64,000 bases of DNA, taken from the NCBI GenBank assembly GCA_030998225.1, contig JAPYXD010000680.1:13268001-13332000 (forward strand), read 5' to 3'. The notes beneath the pieces are model-generated. The model was not told where the DNA came from, ran no database searches, and saw only the letters and a list, made by a program, of their open reading frames with translations. The stretch is from Diplolepis rosae. Its lineage: Eukaryota; Arthropoda; Insecta; Hymenoptera; Diplolepididae. Below, in pieces: positions 10,983 to 22,274 of this stretch. Each line of letters begins with the position of its first letter. Within the stretch, counting starts at the first letter, position 1. The position numbers and the translations under genes are program-made.

Positions 10983-12103
10983 TTGAAAATTAAAGATGAC
11001 CAGCCTTTCATCATCAAAATATATCCCATCCTGATGAGGCTGAGAGAGCTGATTACTGCTGAAATAAATAATTTATTGGAAATAGGAATTATTCGTAGAT
11101 CGAATAGTCCCTACATAAATCCATTGGTAACGAGTTTGAAAAAGGATGGAAGCTATGAATCTGTTTGGATGCCCGAAAATTAAATGAAATCATGATCAAT
11201 GACTACGAATGTGCTGAACCAACGTAGGTACTATTTCAACGATGTGGTGGAAGCAGAATAATGTCTACAATGGACCTGACTAGTAGCTTCTGGCAAATTC
11301 ACCTCGACGAAGAATCAAAAAAATATACGGCTTTCTTACACGAAGGAAAATGTTACGAATTTTGCGTAACGCCCTTCGGCCTCAAAACAACCACGGCAGC
11401 CCTGGTCAGAGCCCTAGATTTCGTACTTAACGGCTTAGAGAATTTCTACGTTACGTTTATTGATGACATTTTTTGCTCTTCCGAAAACATTAACCAGCAC
11501 TTACAGCATTTAGAACTCCTCTTCCAAAGACTTTGGGAAAACAACCTCACCATTAATTGGGAAAAATCGCACTTCTTCAGATCAGAAGTCAAATTTTTGG
11601 GTCACATCTTAACATCTACCGGAATAAAACCAAACCCGCAAAAGATCGAAACCATCCGTAACTTCTTTCGACCACGCAATTTAAAAGAATTACGTGGATT
11701 TTTAGGGTTGATTAATTTTTACACGAAATTCAGCAAAAACCACGCGGCAAAAATAGTTCCGCGTTTGGAACTATTAAAAGAGGGAGTTAAATGGTCATGG
11801 GATGACAAGATAGAGCGAGCCTTTCAAGAAATAAAAACAGTTGCAAGTAATTTGGCCCTGGGCGCTGTTCTTTCCCAACTCCACGAGGATGGAAACCCGT
11901 GTCCAATTGTTTATGCTAGCCGCACGTTAAAGGGTGCTAAACTGGCGTATTACACTACTAAGGAGGAGCTGTTGGTGATCGTACGGGCCCTCCAAAAATT
12001 TCGTTCATACGTAATTGGCGGAAAAATTGTAATAAGGACCGACTGTAAAGCTTTGATATTTCTAAAAACGTGTAAGCTCTTAAGTGGAAGGCTTACTAGG
12101 TGA
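10983..12103 (+). pseudogene. Reverse transcriptase and partial RNase H of the gypsy-type element
   Basis: RT begins with EINNLLEIGIIRRSNSPY, the usual element Pol entry, then shifts frame near 11160. The palm is intact from 11261: TMDLTSSFWQIHLDE (motif A, Asp), TPFGLK, then FIDDIF (the x-D-D active site) and FLGHIL. RNase H is shortened: after WDDKIERAFQEIK the sequence jumps to VASNLALGAVLSQ, so the stretch before the TDAS motif is deleted and the catalytic Asp is replaced (TVAS). LVIVRALQKFRSYVIG and RTDCKAL, the later RNase H part, follow. TGA at 12101, where the family has Trp after LTR, ends the frame. Confidence 0.9.
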
Positions 12104-12460
12104 ATTATGACCATCCAAGATTATGACATTTTAATAGAGCACTATCCTGGTAAAAATAACTCAGTAGCGGATACTCTAAGTCGATTATCTGGAAATGAAG
12201 ATGGTCAGAAAGTGAACCATGGTAATAGTAAAATAATCTTATATGCTTTGGCAAAAAGGCCTTCATCTAAATTGCGAAACCGTCTCCAAAATTTCAGTCA
12301 AGAGCAAAAATTGGAGCCTACTCTACAACAGAAGATCAATGAAGTCGAAGAGAAAAAAACTAACAAATATGAAATTGTTGATGGTTATCAAGATGCTGAG
12401 GGAATACTTCTATTATCCAAAACTGGCAAAAATGGTCAGACAACGTTTATCAACTTGTGA
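12104..12460 (+). pseudogene. RNase H tail and start of integrase linker
   Basis: Same frame as the RT after the nonsense TGA. It contains the typical RNase H ending DYDILIEHYPGKNNSVADTL with the His...N..AD signature, then a Lys/Glu-rich linker of about 70 residues. The zinc-binding integrase N-terminus (HHCC) is not visible; sequence jumps out near 12440. Confidence 0.85.
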
Positions 12461-12770
12461 CTCATGTCAAATAATAACTGACCACGGAACACAATTTACT
12501 TCCTCACAATGGTCAAACTTTCTCAAAGAAACTAATATTCAACTGGTGTTTTCCTCAGTTAGACATCCACAAGGTAATATTTTGGAAAGAATACACCGAG
12601 AACTTTCAAGGTTCTTCAGATCACTTGTAAAAGAGAACCACAGTTCCTGGTGGAGCTGGATAAAAATAATAGAAAGTTGTATGAATGAAACACACCATGA
12701 AACTACGGAGCTCACCCCTATTGAACTCCATCTGGATAAAAAACCAAAACGGGCATGAGAAAATTGGTTA
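12440..12770 (+). pseudogene. Integrase core fragment
   Basis: SCDSCQ-like remnants run directly into ITDHGTQFTSSQW, the second catalytic Asp region of the D,D35E integrase, followed by ERIHRELSRFFRSLV with the catalytic Glu and ELTPIELHLDK. The HHCC zinc finger end and the first catalytic Asp are missing, so a deletion joins the finger remnant to the second half of the core. The frame stops at 12756. Similar Lys-rich coding-like text continues to about 12960 with stops. Confidence 0.85.
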
Positions 12771-12959
12771 AATTTCCCCCCTCATGACCCAGAAATAAAC
12801 TATGAAATAAAACTAGAGATGGCAAAGGAAAATATCTCTAAAAAAGGATTAAAAAGAGCTGCTAAGTTCAATAAAGATCATCGGTTGGTCAAGGCCATAA
12901 ATGAGTCTGATCCGAAAAGAAAGATTTTGAAGAAATTTCTATAAATTTACTAAGGTCCA

Positions 12960-14088
12960 TATCAGATCAAAAAACAAATCAGACCTAGAACGTTCATACT
13001 ATGGAACCCTGTATCAAAAGAAGAAAGAGGGATGTTTCATAGCCATGATTTGAAAATATGTAAGAAGAGAGAAGACAACTATCAAGATATAGAAGATTCC
13101 GAATAAAATAATGTCGGGTTAGAATGATTAAGTCATTCAATTATGTAAGTAAACATTAGGCACTTTAAAATGTAGATATTTAGGCATCTCATCTAGGCTA
13201 AAAATTAATATTAGAAAATATAGAAAATAAGTTTAGATATATAAGAACAAATAGCTTACATAAGCGATGCACGCGAGGGCCTAGTCAAGTCGAGTATGAC
13301 CAATTTACCATTTAAACAAATGTATAGGTGAAAAAGAGATCCTTTTTTTTAATTAAGAAAATGAACAAAATATGGATTTCACAAAAAAAAGACAAAATAA
13401 TAACCATAGCTATAATTAGTTAACTACGAATTAAAAATATTAAGGCAAACCTCACTTCGAAAGCTTCAATATATTAAGCACAATATTATTAAGGACGTAT
13501 TTGTTTTCCTTCAACGTCGAAGTTCCTAGTTTTCAAAGTATGATCAAAGCCAGTTGTCAGTTAGTGCCAATCAAACTGAAACGCGTAATTGTTATGCTCT
13601 TGTGCCGTTTTCTGTCTAATAACAAGTAACTTGCTAGATGTACAAACGTTATTTCTAATTGCATGTGCCTGCGCTATTTCTTTTTATGTATCACCCAGAA
13701 TTTAAGAAGTTCAACGGTCACAATTGAATATTTTGGTTGTTATTCATCAGTTTACTTATTCAATATCCATGGATTATTTCGTTCATTCTCTGTTTTTTTT
13801 TATTATTCATTAACTCATCTCATTACCTCGTATTAGGGACTGCTTAGACTTACAAATTCTGGGTGTTTGAATTAAGAGGTTGAGGCATGCGATCGGGTTT
13901 TTGGAACCACTAAGCGAAATTTAATAATGAGAACGACCCACCAAATGCCTCCTATACTTCTTACTCTAAAATTAGGGTAGTTATGCCCCTCTTGGGTTAA
14001 AACGTGGGACAATTTCAAAAACCTTTTGTTTGATTCAATAAAGGCGGCTTTTACCACTTTTCCTAATTTTTTTTTATCAGAAATATAA
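12960..14088. other. AT-rich stretch between the gypsy-type element and the Tudor locus
   Basis: No recognised gene. The right LTR of the preceding element may lie here but I could not pair it with a left copy. Just before 14089 a pyrimidine-rich run ends in ATCAG, which could be a splice acceptor. Confidence 0.4.
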
Positions 14089-14577
14089 ATGGCTACTACT
14101 TCATCTACTCGCCTGAGTGTGAATTTCAGTCGGGGTACCCAGCTTAGGGAACACCACCTTGCGGACCACCTCCGAGCCCATCCGGTCACCTCTAAATCAG
14201 AAAACTCCATCTCTCAGGACGTGGCCATTGTTGATTATCGAGCTCAGGCCGCAGCGAAAGTTAAAAACGCTTGCATACAAACTAGCAAGAAGGGGCCATG
14301 TGGAAAGAGGACCGAAGCAGGCTCTTTAAAAACCCTCGAGTCCTCCGCCGAATGCCTCCACTCTTTGAAAAGGAAGATGGAAGAAGACGTCACCGTTCGC
14401 CGGGTGCTTCCCAAAATAAAGAAGGTCGAAGAACTTCACGACCTGTCCTTCGAGGAGTATGCAGACAATTTTTTTGAGGAATTGGAGCGATCTGCAAACG
14501 ACTTCGAATTCTTTATTAGGATAGGGGACAAAATATATATAAAAAGTTTGGACCGAATGCATGAATTGCACGAATAA
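14089..14577 (+). CDS. Unrecognised 162-aa protein
   Basis: The ATG at 14089 opens an intact frame that ends with TAA at 14575. The reading frame is richer in G+C than its surroundings. Residues about 95-120 hold a basic cluster (SLKRKMEE, then VLPKIKKVEE) that could be a nuclear localisation signal; residues about 120-140 are acidic (DLSFEEYADNFFEELE). No domain is recognised. It lies 230 bp upstream of the Tudor-domain ORF on the same strand and may be an upstream exon or a neighbour of that gene; a pyrimidine tract with CAG sits just before the ATG. An AATAAA overlaps the stop codon, which would fit an independent 3' end. It has no visible link to the gypsy-type element upstream. Confidence 0.5.
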   Translation: MATTSSTRLSVNFSRGTQLREHHLADHLRAHPVTSKSENSISQDVAIVDYRAQAAAKVKNACIQTSKKGPCGKRTEAGSLKTLESSAECLHSLKRKMEEDVTVRRVLPKIKKVEELHDLSFEEYADNFFEELERSANDFEFFIRIGDKIYIKSLDRMHELHE

Positions 14578-14806
14578 ACACGACCTTTATTTCACCACAC
14601 CGATAAGCATTATTTTTTGTATCCCTGCCATCCACCACAAATCTTTTTCTAAACTTACCACCCACCGTTTCCGATCCTGGATATTTATTTAAGGTTCTGC
14701 ATGCGTGTAACGGGTAAAGTCTCGGAATAATTTAACTACCACTCGCAGATTCATTTTTTTTAGGAATTTTTCGTTGTATGTTCTTCCTATTAGCTATCCA
14801 TCTACG

Positions 14807-15484
14807 ATGTCCCAAACACCATGGTCCGGGGATGCCCAGGAACTGGCAGGACTCTCAGACCAGATCTCGAAACCACCTATTCGCGTGGGGATGTCCTACG
14901 ATCTCAGGCCCATATACTGTTGCAGCCCTTCGGATTTTGTGGCCAGAAACTGGAATCGCGAGCAGGAATACGTCCAGTTGAAAAAGGAACTCGATGAGAT
15001 ATACAGAGAGAAGCCCTCTTGGCTGAGGATAAGAGAGAAGGATGCACCTAGGATGATTCCAATTGCATACGTGGACTCTGATGACCAGACCGGTAGGGGA
15101 TACATCTTTTTCCACGAGACGAGTCCAGAAGTGGTGGTTTTCGACGTGGACGAGGGAATGTACCTGGACGTTGATATCGCAAATGTCTTCTACCTGGGAA
15201 AAGACCACGCCGAAGTACCAGCTTTTGCCATCCAGTGTGGGGTAAAAGGGATAAAACCACCCTCAGGTAACCTCTGGAGCCGGGAAACCTGCGAGTCGTT
15301 TGCTAACTTAATTAATAATCCGTGCATCCACTTTCAACCTAAGATAATCAACGGGGAGACCTTCATGGGAGATGGAATATCTCGGAGAGACGGCTGGTCT
15401 CTGCAGACATGGTTGATGTTTACGTGGAAAGGAATCTACAACCCAGGATATACAAACGTGTATTCACATTTGGAAGCGTGCTAA
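14807..15484 (+). CDS. Tudor-domain protein
   Basis: I use the ATG at 14807 (226 aa); the open frame extends to 14774 without another ATG, and a polypyrimidine run ending in AG at 14761-14763 suggests this could be the second exon of a longer gene. Residues about 35-65 (YCCSPSDFVARNWNREQEY) look like the SP.(D/F)F entry of an extended Tudor domain. Residues about 88-150 follow the Tudor barrel: IPIAYVDSDD, RGYIF, EVVVFDVDEG, then VPAFAIQCGVKGIKPPSG, which matches the (L)P..A..C.L.GI.P pattern. Tudor domains bind methylated Arg or Lys, often in piRNA-pathway proteins of the germline. The usual FxDYGN turn is FDVDEG here, so aromatic cage residues appear to be missing and methyl binding is doubtful. 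The frame is free of stops, unlike all transposon frames here. Confidence 0.65.
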   Translation: MSQTPWSGDAQELAGLSDQISKPPIRVGMSYDLRPIYCCSPSDFVARNWNREQEYVQLKKELDEIYREKPSWLRIREKDAPRMIPIAYVDSDDQTGRGYIFFHETSPEVVVFDVDEGMYLDVDIANVFYLGKDHAEVPAFAIQCGVKGIKPPSGNLWSRETCESFANLINNPCIHFQPKIINGETFMGDGISRRDGWSLQTWLMFTWKGIYNPGYTNVYSHLEAC

Positions 15485-16430
15485 CAAAAGCAGTAAAGAA
15501 GCTGGTTCTTTTTCTCACTTTACGTTCTTTAAAAAAATAAAAGGAAAAATAATAAAGAGATTTTTTCCTTGAATCGTGCAAATCTTATGATGTTTTAAAA
15601 CGAATCAATCTTTATAGGAAAAGAATTACTTCGTTTGGGAGGGCCTTGATGTGGTATTGCATCAGGTTTTTTATGGTTTTTGTTCGGCAATATTTTCTTT
15701 TGGGCAAATAACATGTTATTTTTTTTAGCAATGAGACCATATAAAGCTAGGAAGCGCAGAGTAAGAAGATCAGGTGCATTGAGGCATTGAGGCAACATTG
15801 CATAGAATAAAAATAATTAAAAGACCTATTATTAGGTATGCCCAAAACAATAATAAGAAAAGAATAAGAACGCATAAGATGGTATTCAGTTGGCAGTTCT
15901 TTTTTATATTTTTCAATTAGAAGTTTTCTTCTTTACCAATTATATTTTATGGTATAAAATTAAATAATTACAACTGATTTCAGAATTCCACGATATGGTG
16001 CGTCTTCGATATTTGCCATACCTCGCTTGGACTCCTTTACACGAAGTCTCACTGTCTTATAGGAAGGGCATGAGTAGCCAATGTAAACTTATACATTCTC
16101 CGAATTTTGAATTAGTAACACTTCGTTCACTCCCCAATTTGTGGACAATTCTACCAATTTTCAGTAACATTTAAATAATTCAAAAGTAAGTTCAACTTAT
16201 TTAGAGTAAAATTCTGCTTCATTCAAAGTAAAAATTTTTTATTAATTGAGCGTGAACGCACTCACACTAATTTATCAGTAAATTGTACTTTCAACTAGTT
16301 AATATTGGATAATTCATATTCAAAGAACAAGCTTGTTATTTGTTTTTTTTTTGTATAAGGGAAAAAGGTAGAATGACTATTACGATCAAGAGCAATCCCG
16401 AGTCGAAATTTTGGCCCTACTTTAGTCCTG
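15485..16430. other. Non-coding stretch after the Tudor ORF
   Basis: Several AATAAA-type signals at about 15535-15560 could end the Tudor transcript. A 67-codon minus-strand ORF with an ATG at 15798 is intact but has no recognisable domain. Nothing else supported. Confidence 0.4.
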
Positions 16431-16660
16431 AATGATTCTAATTGAGCCTTCTTCAGCCGTGTGTAATTCCTTAATTGTAAGTCTTTTTCTGACGGTCACT
16501 AGACCTACTTTAAACCATTTTAGAACCTCTTATAATTTCTACACCCATAAACCGTACAAATTAAGAGAAATTATAAATTGCCTTTTCATAAAACTCGGAA
16601 TAACCAGCAAAATTTTATTTAAGTATATTCTAATCGAAGGATCCTAGTCGAGAGTAAGTA
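16385..16660 (-). repeat. Mariner-related repeat fragment
   Basis: Matches 50145-50215 joined directly to 50878-51030, i.e. the same sequence without the 663-bp MITE found there. The minus-strand text near 16435-16505 can be read as VTVRK-like helix-turn-helix remnants. Serves as the empty site for the MITE at 50215-50877. Confidence 0.6.
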
Positions 16661-16737
16661 ATGATCGTTAGGACATAAGTTTTTGTGAACATAAATGAAA
16701 GTGTATCCTTCTTATCAATGGTTTGCATTCATTGTGC

Positions 16738-18714
16738 AGCTTCGTGTAAAGCCGAAGGTGCACGAAAACGGACTTCGTTACAATGCTTGAGTTTTCAAGT
16801 TATTTTTAAATTTCACGCTTTCGTTTATCGAGTCGAAATTAAGAATTGTATTTTTCTCGAGTACGTGCAAAAGAGGCGCAAAGCAGACGACGAATTTGAA
16901 TTTACGAAGTATATAGTTCAAGAAATAACACTTTTCTTCAATTTCTTGAAGAAAGTCTGCATGAAATAAACATCAGTATGATCTTGGAAAATTTCATGAG
17001 GATTTCAACACTTCAAAAATAAACTTTCAGTGAAATTTAGTGACAATAAATGTATAAAATTTGAATCAATACATAATTTTCCATTCAAATTTATATACTT
17101 CTTACTAATTTTGTACATTTAACAATTTTTCAATTAGAACAATATTTTCTATCAAGATAAAATAAACATAAAATTCAAGTTCATAATTTATATTTTCAGT
17201 TATATGTTAGAAATATTTTCATCTCACATTTTTGTAGCCTAAGCACAAACTTTTCATTCCAAAACTTAAAATCTCTACGGAAATGGAAAATTATCTAATA
17301 GCAGTAGATAAATTAAAAAGCTAAAATATGTGTTTATTGGTATTTCCATATTAACATATAAATATCAATCAACTTTAAATTTTACATAAAAATGTTCGTT
17401 CGAAGTGTTCAAATCTTGTTACAATTTGACAAGATTTTATGGAGGAGTGCAATCTTTTGGATGAAATATTTTGTAGCTCTTAATTTGTCTGTCCGTCTGA
17501 AATCGTAGTAAGATTTGAACAGTAAACAACAAATTTTCCAATAGAATTCAGGATCAATAATAATTGATTCAGGAAATACTTCAACTCTGTAGAGCATTTT
17601 TGTATTTCGAATTCAAAATGTGTGCTTAAGCCACAAAAAAGTAAGCTGAAAATGTAGATATAAAACTAATTATGTCATGTTTATGTCTTCTTAATGGAAA
17701 ATACTTTGCATATAATTCTCTAATTCGATATTTTTTTAATGTATGAACATTCAAGAAATTGATAAATATTCCATCTTTTTATAGGAACTAAAAATTTCCG
17801 GATAATGATTTGATTGAGAAAGCTAAAAATTTGTCAAATATTGATATAAATTGCAATTTTACAATTGCATTATTTTTCAAATATTTTAACATCTCTTCAA
17901 CCTTAATAATTCTTACAGAAGTTTATTTCATGTGAGTGACTTTTTCTTTTTTTAATGAAAGATTTCGTAATTCTAAATTCGGCCCGATTCGTCACATTGT
18001 AAAAAGATTTTAAAACTTCATAAAAACTTTTTTTCTGTTTTATTCAAAGTCAATAAATATTCAATGTTTGGAATCGAAATATTAAGTAAATGATTTTTAA
18101 TTTCTGGGAATAAACTGCTTTAATAAGACAATCTTTCTTCTTTGTGAGAAATCTCAATTTTAAAATGAAAATTCTACGCATAGGATACAAAAACATAATA
18201 TGAAAATACTTTTATTACAGAATTTTGAAATATACAAGTTGACCAATTTTTAATCCAGTAAATCGGCTACTTTAAGCAAAAAATTATGTTAAAAATATTT
18301 TATCCAAAAAAAAAATAAGACACATTAAATTACGGTTTAAAATCCACATTCATAGATTGATGGTAAAAGCAGTTTAAAGTTTTTTAATCTTACGTTTTAG
18401 TGACGTATGCACAGACTTTTAATCAGATAAATGAAATGCTTTATAGAAAGACAAAATTTTCTTATTACTGCACTTAATCAAATTTATAAAGTAAAAATAT
18501 TTTTAATTGATGCTTTCACTCAATTCTTTAAACATTCATTAATTGAAAATTGTACTCAAAATTTAATCTTGTTGCGTTCCAATATTCCCACAATGTTACA
18601 AAATCTTATTAATCATTATTTTAGTCGAATTATTTTCAAAATATTTAAAAAATAAATGTAAATATTTTGATTAAATACTCTGTCAAATTTTCCATTTAAC
18701 TGATCTTGCAAAAT
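16738..18714. repeat. Left inverted arm
   Basis: Reverse complement of 22218-22274 plus 23891-25809. The C-terminal codons of the hAT-like frame (18616-18714) lie in this arm. No other gene is visible in it. Confidence 0.9.
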
Positions 18715-20535
18715 GCCTAGTCCACGTCCTACGAAACGAAAAGGGTTTTTGCTTTCAAGCAAAAAGAAAAAAGGAAAAAAATGAAGCAAAGTGGTAAAAA
18801 ACGCTACAAATGTAGCCCGTAGCTTGCCTCTATCAAATGCCAGTATACGTCGAACAAAAATGTTTTGTTTTAAATCAAATAATGAAGAAGTTTGATTAAT
18901 TCGGGATGATTTGGGGTGCTTGATTATTGTGCAATTACGAAGAAATAGATCAACTTCTACTATTTGCAATTTCTTGTTTGTAAGTTGCTGCTGGAAATAT
19001 TCTCGCGTTTCCTTACCAACGTCAATGTCTTGAAGCGGCTTTTGATTACTAGGATCTGCAAAGTTAACATTTCTAATGATTTGAAAGAATAAATTCGGTT
19101 GAAGAAGACCCTCTTTCAAATAACTGCTAAGAATGCATACGAAGAATTTAGCCGAGTTTGGCTGGAGTTCCTGAACCATTGTTTCGCGACTTTGAAACTT
19201 CGCATTGTATACGTTGAACCTATTCAAAGTAAATTTCAAGAATAGGAAATATGCGGGTGTCAAAGGATTCTGCATTTTTCCTAACAAGTCTTTGGCCTTC
19301 TCTACCTTCTCAGATACGAGGACCATAAGATACTGAAGAATAACTTCCCAATTCTTTATTATAATATCTATGCATCGATAGCGGACAAGCCAGCGAGTTT
19401 CAGAATGACTAGGAATTTTTTGATAGTCATTTCCTAATTCCAAAACAATCGATCGAAAAATAGCCGTTCGCTTGGAGCTAGCATTAAGAAAAGCTGGCAA
19501 ATCTTTGATTAAATCCTCTACATCTGGGATTGTGGCACAAGCATATTTTGCTACAATTGCTGACGAATGCGAGACACATGGGAAAACAATTAAACGGGGA
19601 CTTTTTTCCTTTAATTTTGTTTTAAATGAGGACCTATTGCCGACCATCACCTGTGCATTATCACAAGCTAAAGCACAGATATTAGATAAAGGGATTTTCT
19701 GCCCGGACAATGCTTTTTCGAACGCATCAAAAATTTTAGAGGCAGAACAATCCGAAGCATTTACATTAATAAGTTGGAGCAATTCCACCCTGACAGAAAA
19801 TGTCGTTGGCTCCACATATCGAACCATTAATGACAGCCAATTTTCTAGATTCCTGTCGGTCGTTTCATCTTCGTACACTGAAAATGATTGCTTACGCAAA
19901 ATATTTGCCATGCGATCAGTTTCAGCAGCACATACGACGTTATTTACAACTAGGACCATTTTAGTGTGGCTCAATCTAACGTCTTTTAAAACCGAAGGTT
20001 CCATATCTTGGAAAAGTCCTATCAATTCTGATGAAATCGCGAATGGTAAATTATGCTCTACGAAAAATGTACTAATCCTAATCTCTGCTTCTTGTACTTT
20101 CTGTTTGAAAGGAATCGTGGAATTTGTGAATTCTGAAGCAGAAGAACTTGCTACACAAGGTTCAACACTGTAAGAATTGGCAGTTACATTAGAAGAATTT
20201 TCACTTACTACTCCATAACATTCTAATTTATTTGAAAACTCTTGCTTCTTTCTGTGTGATAAAGATGCTTCATGCTTTTCAATTTCCGATTTGCCACATT
20301 GCAACGTTTTATTGCAAATTTTGCAATAAAATCTGGTTTCATCTGCTAATGTAACCACCCACTCTCTCCACGACGGAAATTCCTCAAACCATCCCAACTG
20401 AAAGTTTTTTGCATTTTTCATGACTTTTCTAGCGGGTTGACATTCGTTTGAACCAGAGTTCAAACGGTGGTCAACCTTCGTTTGAATCTGGCTGTCCTTC
20501 AAAACACTCGAATTTGGGTCAACTGGATTACTCAT
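18616..20535 (-). pseudogene. hAT-superfamily transposase relic with N-terminal zinc finger
   Basis: The ATG is at 20535 (about 639 codons). Residues about 45-95 form a BED-like finger (FPSWREWV, then FYCKICNKTL...KHEASLSH, a CxxC...H....H pattern). The RNase H-like catalytic part follows: first Asp in DETTDRNLENWLSLMVRYV, second in CDNAQVMVG with CVSHSSAIVA after it, and ETRWLVRYRC. The insertion domain follows with Leu-rich helices. The last catalytic Glu and the hATC dimerisation region are not seen; after about VDLFLRNC the frame appears to run through non-coding sequence into the left arm. The frame is long and free of stops, but the protein seems truncated. It would have excised and inserted the element in the nucleus. 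Confidence 0.75.
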
Positions 20536-20544
20536 TGTGAACAA

Positions 20545-22217
20545 TAAATTATACGACGAAGGAAAACAGAATTATTTGAAAAGAATTAATAAGATAAAAA
20601 GTCGATAAAATTGAGCGATTGTGAATAATTTGTAATCTGCACGCAAATTAAGTTCCACAAAATAAACTTACCCACAAGCATCAAACAATAACGTACGTAA
20701 GAGCACTCACGTATCACCAAATAATAATATAATATTCTTACTTTTACCGTTTTCAATAAGGAATTACGATAAAAATATGAAGAATCCACGCTCTTGCCTT
20801 CTCAAATAACGCATAAAGCGAGAATCAAGTATATCTTAGAAGAAAACAAAAAGAAGGTTGCTATTATTATTTGTTTTCGTCTCCAATTTGACCTCTATAC
20901 CGTTCGTTTGCGATTTAAAACATTGGTAACTTTTTGGCTATTAATCTGATTGAGCTACAACTTTTCAGAAAACTTTCTTTACTAAAGTATTAAAATTTTT
21001 CTCCTGTAGATAGTTTCAGAAAATGTAGACACTTAATACAATATTAATAAAATCGTAAAATTCTGAAAATTTCTTAAGCTAGTGCGAGTGGAAGTAGAGA
21101 AAACAATTTTTTTTTAAAATGTACTTCTCCCAATTACTTGAAAAATTAGAAGTTTTAAAAATTTTTGCAAAAGGAAAAACGATGTGCCTTGAAAGTGTGT
21201 ACAAGTCCTTGAAATTCAAATTCGAACGATTTTTATAATTAATTATCCTGTACATTTAAAGATACAATTTTTGTATTTGAAATAAGTTTTCTGCAATTAC
21301 GAAAAAATTTATTTAGAGTACATAAAATTTATTGAGCTATTACTAGTAAACTCTACCTCCATGGTGGTGTGGAAAGGAGTTTTATTTCAGAATATTTGGG
21401 ATTCTCTAAGAATGAACCAGCTTTTTTATTTTAATATTTCAAATGTGTTTTCTTTCTTTTATGTTTAAGGCAAAAACTAGATCTAAAAAAACCAAAAAGC
21501 CTATTTCTCTAATTGCGTCCAAGATTAGAGCAGAATCTATGCAACCGATTGTTAAAGGTTTTAAAAAGTTTTCGCTTTAATTTAAAAAAGCAAGTCTTCA
21601 TAGTATTTTACTAAGTAATGAAAGTATGTCTACAATTGTTTTCTTGAATCCTACGCAAAGGTCAAACATGGTGCAAAAATGTCGTAAAATAAGAAAAATG
21701 TCTGAGTACTTTGAAGAAGTTTTTCTAAATCGATATGTATCATATTCCAATAATATTCAGGAATATTTATTAAAATATTCATCTTCTAAATTTGTTTGAT
21801 TAATGTACAGAGTACACTTTATATTTCAAATTTGTATACACTCTAAATCTGAATCAGTCAAATTTTCACTGATTGAATCAGTGATTTGCCTTTTCACTGA
21901 ATCATCAGTGGAAACAATACTTTTCACTGTTAAATCAGTTACTTTTCACTGAAGTAATCAGTGAAATTTGACTGATTCACAGTAACCTGTTTTTAGTTAT
22001 TTAAATCAGTCAAATTTCACTGATAATCAGTAGATTTTGACTGATTCATATTTGAAATTTGTACAGTTTTTAAAAAAATCCGAAACTTTTTGAATTTAGT
22101 AGTTTATTTATAAAATTTGAGAATGTTGTAGTTGATATTTCTATATAGAACTTTAAGCATTTATGGACATAAAATTTCATTTAAAGTTTCTTCTATCGGT
22201 ATTCAAAACTTTCAACA
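20545..22217. other. Spacer between transposase and right arm
   Basis: AT-rich. It contains a small fold-back element at about 21835-22065 (separate entry). No gene seen otherwise. Confidence 0.45.
21835..22065. mobile_element. Small MITE-like fold-back rich in CACTGATT words
   Basis: Its ends are inverted matches (CAAATTTG...GAATCAGTCAAA against TTTGACTGATTC...CAAATTTG). The interior repeats TTTTCACTGA and its complement many times, so several hairpins are possible. No coding capacity. Confidence 0.5.
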
Positions 22218-22274
22218 ATTTTGCAAGATCAGTCAAATGCAAAATTTGACAGAGTATTTAATCAAAATATTTAC

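Larger units (their letters stand above)
7435..12960 (+). mobile_element. Ty3/gypsy-type LTR retrotransposon, decayed internal region
   Basis: The order gag, aspartic protease, reverse transcriptase, RNase H, integrase is that of Ty3/gypsy elements. Every module is on the plus strand and each is damaged by nonsense codons, frame changes or deletions. A mariner (9294-10212) sits between gag and protease. No env-like ORF and no flanking LTR pair could be recognised, so the outer limits are unknown; the stated end is only where similarity to pol fades. Confidence 0.85.

Noticed and set aside
7100..13860. LTR pair of the gypsy-type element
   Set aside because: I compared sequences before gag and after integrase and found no convincing direct repeat; the LTRs are probably deleted or too diverged to see by eye.
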